47,825 nt of DNA, from positions 1-47,825 of the forward strand of contig WQTX01000009.1 in assembly GCA_009786075.1 (NCBI GenBank). The letters are read 5' to 3'. The position numbers and the translations under genes were made by a program. Every line of letters starts with the position of its first letter. The first letter of the stretch is position 1. Below, one piece after another: positions 10,601 to 16,167 of this stretch. The notes beneath the pieces are model-generated. The model had not been told where the DNA came from. It did no database searches and worked only from the letters and a program-made list of their open reading frames with translations. This stretch comes from Bacteroidota bacterium. GTDB taxonomy: Bacteria; Bacteroidota; Bacteroidia; Bacteroidales; UBA1715.

Positions 10601-10824
10601 TCGGCACCCTGCACCTTCAACGACCAGGAGCCATCGTCGCTCAGTACCATGGTTGCATTTACGGGTTTTGTACCTTTCTCTGTAATCATAGCTCCTGTAA
10701 GCCCCTGCCCATCCGGACCGGTCAGCTTACCCGAAACCTCAATTTGGGCATACGCATACCCAAGAGAAAACAACGCTGCGAGCAAAAGCAGCATGCGTTT
10801 TTTTAATGTGTTGAGTTGTCTCAT
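7633..10824 (-). CDS. susC: SusC/RagA-family TonB-linked outer-membrane transporter
   Basis: A 1063-residue TonB-dependent beta-barrel importing oligosaccharides in concert with SusD. Visible in order: signal peptide (about 1-26), a carboxypeptidase-regulatory-like Ig fold (IEVSGKLTGPDGQGLTGA), the TonB-box region (IKEIVTVIGYGSV), the plug domain with the SusC signature (VVRGRGTTG, PLYVVDGVP, SISILKDASSCAIYGARGANG) and a long barrel ending ARTFVGGVNITF, whose terminal Phe is typical of outer-membrane barrels. First gene of the susC-susD-lipoprotein operon, with a promoter about 40 bases upstream of its start. No sigma/anti-sigma or hybrid two-component regulator for this locus lies in the window. 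Confidence 0.95.
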   Translation of the reverse strand: MRQLNTLKKRMLLLLAALFSLGYAYAQIEVSGKLTGPDGQGLTGAMITEKGTKPVNATMVLSDDGSWSLKVQGAESVLVFELATYGTQERKVGNNRNFVVKMQPDATLIKEIVTVIGYGSVRPEDVTGGITQLRGSAVSRAPVLAVDQALQGKAAGVQVRANSGRPGGGMDIVVRGRGTTGDARPLYVVDGVPVGNDYRGDPSNIESISILKDASSCAIYGARGANGVVLITTRGGNSVPGEGGEFISVSFDAYMGVQQAWKKLDLLSGEQYAIEQNKLAQKAPGYKPGDVLPFPDPTAVPNTDWQDEVFRKGLIDKFKITLEGATAKSSWSAGVGSTKQEGIVRGSGYQRYEAGYKAMWQLSKYIDVGANMGFNQTTQDILAAGSDLRNTVLGNAMIVPPITPVYNEDGQLAETYKYKNPVGLIKYNDVGASNYTQKGYGLGTGAWLNVKVPRVEGLEFRSTASYNRWENNQEVYVPVFMISQVHNQLNETSFLQNTINGGYGWTVSNTLTYTLNLKEKALSEGEIPRTKHAIRVLAGHEALYNYQDGYRVRMENVPEEKSMRYPSMGTIGDNSYIVPSWMLPNEHTMLSYIGRVEYGFLDKYLINGTIRRDGSSRFGNINKFGVFPSVGVAWKVNKEPFFYNNEWLKDNVSMFKIRGGWGKIGNENIANYLFVSQYGQSTQSGYSFGGTRVDGAVPLSTINPDIMWEEATSWNVGSDLSMFKNKFIFNYDFFVKHNYNNLITIAVPAVAGVDVVSSSNPTVNAGTIRNIGSEFSLTYQNQFIPSDTARKHALTYSVNANFTINKNEVTGMEKEENVLYGGRVAPPDLLLTETKEGFPIASFFGYKIDGVFDSWAEVNKGAQPDAKPGDWRIVDIDGDGVITENDKTFIGNPHPKFSYGLNFDAGYRGFDLGIAFQGVQGNDLFNATKWYLDGGFEQSNMSTRRLDAWSETNRGSSEPADASWFTNTKYFPNSAFIEKGSYLRLKNITLGYTLPTRITEKIHIQKFRVYVQAQNVLTFTKYSGFDPEIGSNEDTNWEGPEFGIDRGVYPQARTFVGGVNITF

Positions 10825-10862
10825 GAATAAAATTTTAAAATTGAATATTTTGTTTATTAGGG

Positions 10863-10892
10863 CAAATGTACGATTATTTTTTATTCTGCAAT
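10863..10892 (-). promoter_or_regulatory. Promoter of the susC operon
   Basis: On the minus strand TACATTTG (10863-10870) matches the -7 consensus TAnnTTTG, and a TTG (10889-10891) lies 18 bases upstream at the -33 position. This predicts a leader of roughly 30 bases before the ATG at 10824. Confidence 0.65.
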
Positions 10893-10956
10893 GTTTTTCG
10901 CTGATTTTTATTAGTTTTTTTTATGAATAAGGGCATTTTCCGGTATCAATGAACAA

Positions 10957-12027
10957 TTAAAACAAAATTTTAGAAGTTACAGCCCCCACTTCTAAACGCA
11001 CTGTTCTACCAAAATAAAGCGGCATATTGGGGCTGCCGTGTCCTGTGGGAATGCCATACATTACGGGAATATTCAAATCGCTAACGTTGTTGAGAATAAT
11101 TTCGTTCAACGGCAAATCGCCGCCTTGTGTCATGTTTGTCATTTGTCCAACGATAATACCTCGAATATCGTTCAATTTCCCGCTCAGTTTTAAATTTTTC
11201 AGCATACGTTCTACATTATAATTTGCTTCGCCGGTTTCTTCAATAAAAAGAATTGAGCCTTTTACATTCAAGTCAAGAATAGTTCCGCCCAAGGCATGAA
11301 AGGTTGTTAAGTTGCCGCCCACCAATCGTCCTTCGGCTACGCCTTGAACACAATTGCTATTCGTTGCAATCGACAATTCGGTCATTTCGCCAAATAGAGC
11401 CTGTTTCAAAGCCGCAACACTTACGCTGTTTGAGAAATTATTAAGCATTGCGCCATGAATGCTTTGAATACCGAGATTATTCACGGCAGCGTGCAGCACG
11501 GTAAAATCGCTAAAGCCAACCAACCACTTCGGATTGCGTTCCAAAGGCGCGAGATTAAGATACGGAAACAGTTGCACCGCGCCAAAACCACCACGTGCGG
11601 CAATGATTGCTTTGACAGTGGGATTGTCAATCAAATTTTGCAAGCCTATTATTCGTTGTGCTAAAGTTCCGGCAAAGCGACCGTTGACTTCATACAGATT
11701 ATCGGCTTCCAACACATGCAACCCCCAACTTTTCAGTATAGCAATGCCGTTGCTTAATTCACTTGCGCTTACGGCATTAGAAGTGGCACAAATTGCCACC
11801 GTGTCGCCCGCCTGCAAATAGGCAGGCTGTAGTTCGCGCGTAATTTCCCGCTGCCGCGAAAGCACCACGGAATAAAACTCACGAATATATACCGAATCAT
11901 TGTTAGTAATATACTGATTGGTAATATACTCATTAGTAATATACTGGTTGGTAATATATTCTTTCTTGCAGGAAGTTGCAAAAAGTGCGATTACAATAAA
12001 AGCGAAGATTACATTATGTTTTTTCAT
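10957..12027 (-). CDS. Lipid-anchored LD-carboxypeptidase (peptidase family S66)
   Basis: Predicted murein tetrapeptide LD-carboxypeptidase, a serine peptidase of the LdcA type that trims D-Ala from peptidoglycan stem peptides. The N-terminus is a lipoprotein signal with lipobox FATSC (Cys20), so unlike cytosolic LdcA it should be membrane-anchored. Catalytic candidates: Ser173 in GFSD, Glu263/264 in FIEETGE and His330 in PTGH, in the family order. Between lipobox and enzyme lies a linker of four pentapeptides YITN[Q/E], encoded by a 15-bp tandem repeat (about 11903-11962) that could expand or contract. It is 130 bases upstream of the susC start on the same strand but has no obvious part in that operon. 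It could also act on microcin-like or other peptides, as some S66 enzymes do. Confidence 0.85.
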   Translation of the reverse strand: MKKHNVIFAFIVIALFATSCKKEYITNQYITNEYITNQYITNNDSVYIREFYSVVLSRQREITRELQPAYLQAGDTVAICATSNAVSASELSNGIAILKSWGLHVLEADNLYEVNGRFAGTLAQRIIGLQNLIDNPTVKAIIAARGGFGAVQLFPYLNLAPLERNPKWLVGFSDFTVLHAAVNNLGIQSIHGAMLNNFSNSVSVAALKQALFGEMTELSIATNSNCVQGVAEGRLVGGNLTTFHALGGTILDLNVKGSILFIEETGEANYNVERMLKNLKLSGKLNDIRGIIVGQMTNMTQGGDLPLNEIILNNVSDLNIPVMYGIPTGHGSPNMPLYFGRTVRLEVGAVTSKILF

Positions 12028-12064
12028 AGGTAAGTATTTAGTAAAATTTAATGATATATTTTCT

Positions 12065-12152
12065 GGATTGCTTCACTTCGTTCGCAATGACGCTCTTTCG
12101 AGGGGTTAGCACAAATCAACAAAAGAGCGTCATTGCGAGGAACGAAGCAATC
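12065..12152. repeat. Inverted repeat of the GATTGCTTCG...GCAATGACG type
   Basis: Arms 12065-12098 and 12123-12152 are inverted copies of a sequence containing GATTGCTTC, a TTCG stretch and GCAATGACGCTCTTT, with about 24 bases between them. It is a non-coding, MITE-like palindrome in the spacer between the S66 gene and the antitoxin-like gene. No transposase is nearby. Confidence 0.75.
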
Positions 12153-12231
12153 TATTTTTTCTAAAATATAACAATAATTATTTTTCATTACTTATCAAAT
12201 AAAGCAGGGCATAAAGAAAAAGGAAGATTTT

Positions 12232-12285
12232 TTATTTTTTGAATAAATCCGAATGAGTTCCCGTGTGAGTAAGTAATATGGTAAT
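12232..12285 (-). pseudogene. C-terminal stub of a YafQ/RelE-type toxin
   Basis: Directly after the TAA of the antitoxin-like gene, in the same frame, 17 codons read ITILLTHTGTHSDLFKK and then stop. The segment THTGTHSDLF resembles the C-terminal end of YafQ/RelE-superfamily toxins (pattern RTGTHSDLF). No start and no body of a toxin are present, so the toxin gene appears to have been deleted with only its tail left. Identification rests on one short motif. Confidence 0.55.
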
Positions 12286-12501
12286 TTATTGTGCGCTTAA
12301 TTTTTCAAATAATTCTTTTGAATTTTTATATGTATTCACACGTCCCTGTTTTATATCTTCCATTGCTAAATCTAATCCGTTTTTTTTCGGTTTTACTTGT
12401 GTAAAACTCCAATTTAAAGCCTTAGATATTGACTTTAATACCAAAGATTGCTCGGAAGGTACTGTTACAATCCACTGATTTTGCATTACCATTGTTGCCA
12501 T
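12286..12501 (-). CDS. Orphan antitoxin-like small protein (DUF2683/RelB-like)
   Basis: A 71-residue protein. The N-terminal half WIVTVPSEQSLVLKSISKALNW followed by a Lys-rich C-terminal tail (EDIKQGRVNTYKNSKELFEKL) is the layout of small Bacteroidetes antitoxins of the DUF2683/RelB type. It would bind and neutralise a YafQ/RelE-type mRNA interferase, but only a 17-codon stub of such a toxin follows it, making it a solitary antitoxin. A promoter-like box and a leader shared with the HicB-like gene at 15327 lie upstream. Family assignment is moderate because the protein is so short. Confidence 0.6.
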   Translation of the reverse strand: MATMVMQNQWIVTVPSEQSLVLKSISKALNWSFTQVKPKKNGLDLAMEDIKQGRVNTYKNSKELFEKLSAQ

Positions 12502-12520
12502 AATTGCACATATTTACTGT

Positions 12521-12537
12521 TTAACAATGCAAATATA
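12521..12537 (-). promoter_or_regulatory. Promoter and leader shared with the HicB-like gene
   Basis: On the minus strand TATATTTG (12530-12537) fits TAnnTTTG. The 17 bases TGTTTAACAATGCAAAT (plus-strand reading, 12518-12534) recur identically at 15339-15355, upstream of the HicB-like gene. This places the two small genes under look-alike promoters. Confidence 0.55.
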
Positions 12538-12550
12538 CGAAACTATAATT

Positions 12551-12639
12551 GTCTGAACTATGATAATATGATTTTTTTGATTATCATGATTTAAAAAATC
12601 ACAGAAATCATCATAATCACTTTAAAATCTTGGTTCAGA
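12551..12639. repeat. Palindromic repeat with GTCTGAAC ends
   Basis: An element of about 89 bases bounded by GTCTGAAC (12551-12558) and GTTCAGAC (12632-12639), with internal imperfect arms around ATTATCATGATT and ATCATCATAATC. It is the REP/MITE-like type seen in many Bacteroidetes spacers. It separates the antitoxin-like gene from the next gene's terminator. Confidence 0.65.
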
Positions 12640-12642
12640 CAA

Positions 12643-12677
12643 CAAAAAAGCCGATTCTTGCGAACCGGCTTTTTTGT
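12643..12677 (-). terminator. Terminator of the gene ending at 12697
   Basis: Minus strand: AAAAAAGCCGGTTCG and CGAATCGGCTTTTTT-like arms form a strong stem followed by T residues, 20 bases after the stop codon. It is also symmetrical enough to act in the other direction. Confidence 0.8.
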
Positions 12678-12696
12678 ATTTTTAATCAACTATTGA

Positions 12697-13419
12697 TTAT
12701 TTTTTCAAGAATAATGTTGTTTTTGCAGTACTTTGTGTTCCGCTAAAAGTAGCCAATTGACCAGCTCTGATTTCTTTTGTTTCTCCCACAATATATAACA
12801 ATAAGGTTGCGCCTGTATTTGCCGATGCCTCAACACCCGTAATTGTAGTAAGAGAAGCTGTTAAGAATGATTTTCCATCGTAGCTAATTTCCGCTGTAAT
12901 ACCATCACTAAAAGTTACTTTGTAACCTTTGTTACCCGGCAATACACTCGCAATTTTGAAAGTGCCTTTTTCTACACCATCATATTTGTAATTGTACACA
13001 TCACCTTCAGCTGCTATGAAAGAAGTTACAGCTTTTGTCCAGTCGAGTACGGGGTCTCCACCACCACCATTTTCGTTATTGATAGTGAAGTTTTTAGTAA
13101 TTTTTTCAGTTTTATCGTTATTATAAACGATTAATCTGTAATTACCCGGAGTTAGACCTGTTATAACAGTGTTGCCGTTTTTAACAAGAGCGTCCAATTG
13201 AGTTTTCCAAGTAGCAGAAATGTTTGATTCATTATCGCCATCAATTGACCATAATTCTACTGTTTTAGCTTCTGTTTGCTCTAAAAGAACTTTTCCTGTT
13301 GCATGGTCTTGAACTGTTACTGATGCTGACAAACCGTCTGTTCCGTTGCCACCACAAGAACTAAAGAAACCTAATGCTGCTACGCAAGCAGCCAAAATGA
13401 TTGAATTGATTTTTTTCAT
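12697..13419 (-). CDS. Putative lipoprotein, function unknown
   Basis: A 240-residue lipoprotein with signal MKKINSIILAACVAALGFFSSC (Cys22) followed by a Gly/Asn-rich tether (GGNGTDG). Residues about 30-115 look like an Ig/carboxypeptidase-regulatory-like beta domain (GLTPGNYRLIVYNND). A Gly-Gly-Gly-Gly hinge leads to a second beta-rich domain (KYDGVEKGTFKI to TTLFLKK). It is not a member of a family I can name. It follows the small secreted gene at 13877 by 74 bases on the same strand and has its own terminator, so the two may form a small operon for envelope proteins. Confidence 0.7.
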   Translation of the reverse strand: MKKINSIILAACVAALGFFSSCGGNGTDGLSASVTVQDHATGKVLLEQTEAKTVELWSIDGDNESNISATWKTQLDALVKNGNTVITGLTPGNYRLIVYNNDKTEKITKNFTINNENGGGGDPVLDWTKAVTSFIAAEGDVYNYKYDGVEKGTFKIASVLPGNKGYKVTFSDGITAEISYDGKSFLTASLTTITGVEASANTGATLLLYIVGETKEIRAGQLATFSGTQSTAKTTLFLKK

Positions 13420-13493
13420 TGTTTTAAAAAATTTAGTTAATAATTAATTGTTTTTGTTTGTTTTAGTTAAAAATATTTATTGTTTAAGTTTTT

Positions 13494-13877
13494 CTATTTT
13501 TTAAAATGTAATATATAATTGTGTGCGTTACTTCCTATTTTCATTTCCACAGTTTTAGTGGCGGTTAGGATTGTATTATTTTTCATGCGCCACAGTTTAA
13601 ATACTATTTCTTCGGGTTCTTCAAGTTCTTCGTTCGTTTCGCCATGCACTACCGATGAAATTGTGCTTTTGCCGTTTATTACCAGTACCGGCGCTACCAT
13701 TCTACATTCGCCGTTGATAAAAGCTCCAACAACATCGCCTTGCGTGGCTGCTTTGTTACCAATTCGCACTTCTGCCGAAAATAACATTGATTGCGTGTAA
13801 TTTACTCGTTCCCAGCCGTGTTGTGCACTTAGATAAGCAGGCAGGCAAACAAATATAAGCAATATGAATTTTTTCAT
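13494..13877 (-). CDS. Small secreted beta-domain protein
   Basis: 127 residues with a signal peptide (MKKFILLIFVCLPAYLSAQ). The mature part contains GDVVGAFINGECRM followed by VFKLW, a module found repeated in large Bacteroidetes and Fibrobacter secreted proteins, here as a single free-standing copy without a sorting tail. It probably forms a small beta-sandwich in the periplasm or outside the cell. No catalytic motif is visible. It lies 74 bases upstream of the lipoprotein gene and may share its transcript. Function unknown. Confidence 0.65.
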   Translation of the reverse strand: MKKFILLIFVCLPAYLSAQHGWERVNYTQSMLFSAEVRIGNKAATQGDVVGAFINGECRMVAPVLVINGKSTISSVVHGETNEELEEPEEIVFKLWRMKNNTILTATKTVEMKIGSNAHNYILHFKK

Positions 13878-13902
13878 AAGACTTTTTTGCTAATTGGTTG
13901 CG

Positions 13903-13910
13903 CAAACATA
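13903..13910 (-). promoter_or_regulatory. Promoter-like -7 box
   Basis: Minus-strand TATGTTTG fits TAnnTTTG, 26 bases upstream of the ATG at 13877. No clear -33 TTTG was found. Confidence 0.4.
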
Positions 13911-14021
13911 TATATATTTATTGAAAAAAAAATTAAAATCAATAAAAATTTTTATTTTGTTGATAAATATTATGAAAAAATATGATGTAGAGCATTGTTT
14001 ACAGGTATTAGGGAATAGGTG

Positions 14022-14777
14022 TTAGGATTTAAGGATACATTCCCTTGTTGAATCGTCGGCTTGTTTCTTTGCCCACTTAATAATTTCTCCCGCAATATGC
14101 AGTCCAAAAATAGCAGTAATGTGCATCAACGAGCCGTTTACCCGTTTTTGAGTGTTATCAACTGTGTGCAATTCGTGTCCTTCGTCGGTTTGCTCCATAC
14201 TATACACGCACAAAAAATCACGTTGGGGCAGTTCGCCTTTGCGTATGAGTTTGCGCAGGCGGCGGGCAAAAAGGCAGTTTTTTACTTTCCAAAACGGGGC
14301 AACGGCAACCATGCTTGCTTCTATTTTGCGTGCGGCACCCATTGATGAAATAAAAAACGCACCGGTTTTGCAGGCTTCGCGGATTAAATGGATTTTATTG
14401 TGAACGCTGTCGATGGCATCTATTATTATATTGTATTCATGCAAATGAAATGTGTCGGAATTTTCGGGGGTAAATGTTTCGCAGCGTTCGGTAATAGTGG
14501 CTTCGGGATTAATGTCGAGCAAGCGTTGTTTGAGAGCTGTAGTTTTTGCCATGCCAAGCGTGCTGTGCAGTGCCGGCGCTTGGCGGTTGACATTGCTTAG
14601 CGCAACTGTATCGTAATCCACAAGTGTGAGGTTGTAAAATCCGCTGCGCACCAAGGCTTCGGCGCACCAACTGCCTACGCCGCCTATGCCGAATATAATT
14701 ATACGCATGGTTCGCATGCGTTCCATGGTGGTGGCGCCGAGTAGCATTTCGCTTCTTTGGAATTGTTCGGGGGGCAT
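14022..14777 (-). CDS. tcdA: tRNA threonylcarbamoyladenosine dehydratase (TcdA/CsdL)
   Basis: A ThiF/E1-like ATP-dependent enzyme that cyclises t6A to ct6A at position 37 of ANN-decoding tRNAs in the cytoplasm. The adenylate-forming nucleotide fold is plain: FGIGGVGSWCAEALVRSG (about 29-46), the VDYDTVALSNVNRQ segment that includes the conserved Asn-Arg-Gln, GMAKT, and DAIDSVHNK. The SSMGAARK segment and a C-terminal helical tail match TcdA rather than MoeB or ThiF, as does the lack of zinc-binding CxxC pairs. 251 residues is the usual length. The gene stands alone on the minus strand, with AT-rich low-complexity sequence (AATTGAAT units) directly upstream. Confidence 0.9.
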   Translation of the reverse strand: MPPEQFQRSEMLLGATTMERMRTMRIIIFGIGGVGSWCAEALVRSGFYNLTLVDYDTVALSNVNRQAPALHSTLGMAKTTALKQRLLDINPEATITERCETFTPENSDTFHLHEYNIIIDAIDSVHNKIHLIREACKTGAFFISSMGAARKIEASMVAVAPFWKVKNCLFARRLRKLIRKGELPQRDFLCVYSMEQTDEGHELHTVDNTQKRVNGSLMHITAIFGLHIAGEIIKWAKKQADDSTRECILKS

Positions 14778-14860
14778 AATAATTGAATAATTGAGTAATT
14801 GAATAATTGAAAATATAAGAGGGTTGTTTAGTAATGTGAAATAAAAAACTTGTAACAGTT

Positions 14861-15023
14861 TACTATTACGGTGCTACGCACCTCGTGTTGCATTTATGTA
14901 TTTTTACTACAAAGATTAGCGGTGCTCTGCACCTTTAAATGCAGACGAAAAAGTTGCGTAGCAACGTAATATTTGTAGTATAAATGTTTGTTGTCAGCAA
15001 GGTGCAGAGCACCGTAATATTGT
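14861..15023. repeat. Four-hairpin GGTGC repeat cassette
   Basis: Four short palindromes in order: 14863-14883 (GGTGC-tac-GCACC), 14918-14936 (GGTGC-tct-GCACC), 14951-14974 (GTTGC-gta-GCAAC) and 14997-15021 (GGTGC-aga-GCACC). The last two are in reverse orientation to the first two, with ATATT or CTAC/GTAG flanks. The whole cassette is an inverted dimer. It fills most of the 373-base gap between tcdA and the HicB-like gene; four ACCTGATT-type octamers follow at 15052-15140. No gene is supported in the gap. Confidence 0.85.
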
Positions 15024-15150
15024 TATAAGTTTTTTCAAAAAAGGATTATCAAAACCTGATTTACACCTGATTTTTTCACAAAACAACCTAAGTAACAAAA
15101 GTAATATCTCTCTCAACCTGATTACCTGATTTTTCAGTTAGAAAATATTT

Positions 15151-15327
15151 TTAGAAGCACTCTTTACATTTATATTTGCGACATTGAAACACCAATTCAA
15201 TGGCATCAACCATATTTTCTTTCAGTTCACGGAGTGTGGGTGCTTGCGATATTGCCTCGGGAACTTCTTCACATTGCCCCGAATACCACCCATCGGCATT
15301 TTTTGTATATCTGAATGTATATTCCAT
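15151..15327 (-). CDS. Small HicB-like protein
   Basis: 58 residues. A longer frame starts at 15600, but the upstream part is not protein-like, and ATG 15327 begins the recognisable HicB/UPF0150 fold: MEYTFRYTKNADGWYSGQ, EVPEAISQAPTLRELKENM, DAIELVF. It ends in a Cys/Lys-rich tail (CRKYKCKECF). HicB proteins bind and neutralise HicA RNases, but no HicA (double-stranded-RNA-binding-like, ~60 residues) is seen on either side, so this is a solitary or truncated antitoxin. A TACATTTG promoter box lies 24 bases upstream of the start. Confidence 0.7.
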   Translation of the reverse strand: MEYTFRYTKNADGWYSGQCEEVPEAISQAPTLRELKENMVDAIELVFQCRKYKCKECF

Positions 15328-15338
15328 TGTTGTATTCT

Positions 15339-15358
15339 TGTTTAACAATGCAAATGTA
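15339..15358 (-). promoter_or_regulatory. Promoter and leader of the HicB-like gene
   Basis: Minus-strand TACATTTG at 15351-15358 fits TAnnTTTG. The adjoining TGTTTAACAATGCAAAT (plus-strand reading) is identical to the sequence upstream of the antitoxin-like gene at 12501. Confidence 0.6.
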
Positions 15359-15410
15359 TGATATTTTTTGTGGAAAATCAATATTTTTAGAAATATTCTT
15401 ACATTATCTC

Positions 15411-15482
15411 TGCGAAGAGCAAATAGCTGCGAAGAACGACCCTGCGAAGAGAAAAATCCTGCGAACACCCACTTCTGCGAAC
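15411..15482. repeat. TGCGAA array, five copies at 15-17-bp steps
   Basis: TGCGAAG occurs at 15411, 15428 and 15443, and TGCGAAC at 15460 and 15476 (steps 17, 15, 17 and 16 bases). It lies about 200-270 bases in front of mraZ. The regular spacing is near one and a half helical turns. No gene is supported between 15328 and 15679. Confidence 0.7.
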
Positions 15483-15608
15483 ATAAAACCCGCATATTTT
15501 CACCACCCCATCTTCGCCCGCTCCCCACAAGGCTTTTAAGTATTTTTCCCACAGTGAAAATTTTCCATTTCCAAGTAAAAACAATAATTTTTTTCAACAA
15601 TTTGCAAA

Positions 15609-15655
15609 AAAGTGTTAAAAAGTGTTAAAAAGTGGAAAATTATGTTATATATTTG
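15609..15655 (+). promoter_or_regulatory. MraZ operator and dcw promoter
   Basis: Three boxes, AAAGTGT (15609-15615), AAAGTGT (15619-15625) and AAAGTGG (15629-15635), are each separated by the same three bases TAA, giving a 10-bp period. Published MraZ-binding sites are short GTG-containing boxes in tandem at 10-bp period, and the mollicute version is AAAGTG[T/G]. A TATATTTG -7 box (15648-15655) follows 12 bases later, so MraZ bound here would cover the -33 region. The leader to the mraZ start would be about 20 bases. Confidence 0.8.
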
Positions 15656-15679
15656 TAGAAATTTTTCAAAAAAATCGAA

Positions 15680-16156
15680 ATGCTTACGTTTATAGGCGAA
15701 CATAGTAGTAAAATTGACCCGAAAGGCAGGGTTTCTCTTCCGGTGCAACTCAAACGGCAGTTTGGCAAGCCCGACGAAGAGTTGCGCTTTGTGTTGAAAA
15801 AAAGCACGTTCAAACCGTGTTTGGAGCTACACCCTATGGACACATGGCAGTTTATGATGGAGCGATTGACGAAAAAACTAAATCCTGTTTTCAATAAACA
15901 ACACAATGCGTTTCTCACGCAATTCAGCAAAGGCACTTCGGAAGTGTCGCTCGATGGATTGAGCCGCATTTTGATAAACAAAAACTTGTGCGACCTTGCC
16001 GGTTTCGACAAAGAAATTGTGTTTTTGGGTGTGGGAACGGTTATTGAATTGTGGGATAAACAAAAATACACGTCGCCGGAATGTGAAATGAGCCAGGAGG
16101 ATTTTGAAAACCTGGCAGGCGAAATTTTTGATGCTGATTTTAATTTATATGAATAG
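15680..16156 (+). CDS. mraZ: Transcriptional regulator MraZ
   Basis: 158-residue DNA-binding regulator with two SpoVT/AbrB-like domains; family members form rings and control the dcw cluster. Both diagnostic DxxxR motifs are visible: DPKGR at about 14-18 in the first domain and DGLSR at about 92-96 in the second. The first gene of the dcw cluster, preceded by three tandem boxes that match known MraZ sites, so it probably regulates itself and the downstream genes. rsmH starts 11 bases after its stop, with an AGGAGG-like sequence between. Length is at the upper end for the family. Confidence 0.96.
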   Translation: MLTFIGEHSSKIDPKGRVSLPVQLKRQFGKPDEELRFVLKKSTFKPCLELHPMDTWQFMMERLTKKLNPVFNKQHNAFLTQFSKGTSEVSLDGLSRILINKNLCDLAGFDKEIVFLGVGTVIELWDKQKYTSPECEMSQEDFENLAGEIFDADFNLYE

Positions 16157-16167
16157 GAGGAGCAAGC

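Noticed and set aside
15328-15600. N-terminal extension of the HicB-like frame to 15600
   Set aside because: The extra 91 residues are unlike protein and run through the TACATTTG promoter and the TGCGAA array; the frame is open by chance.
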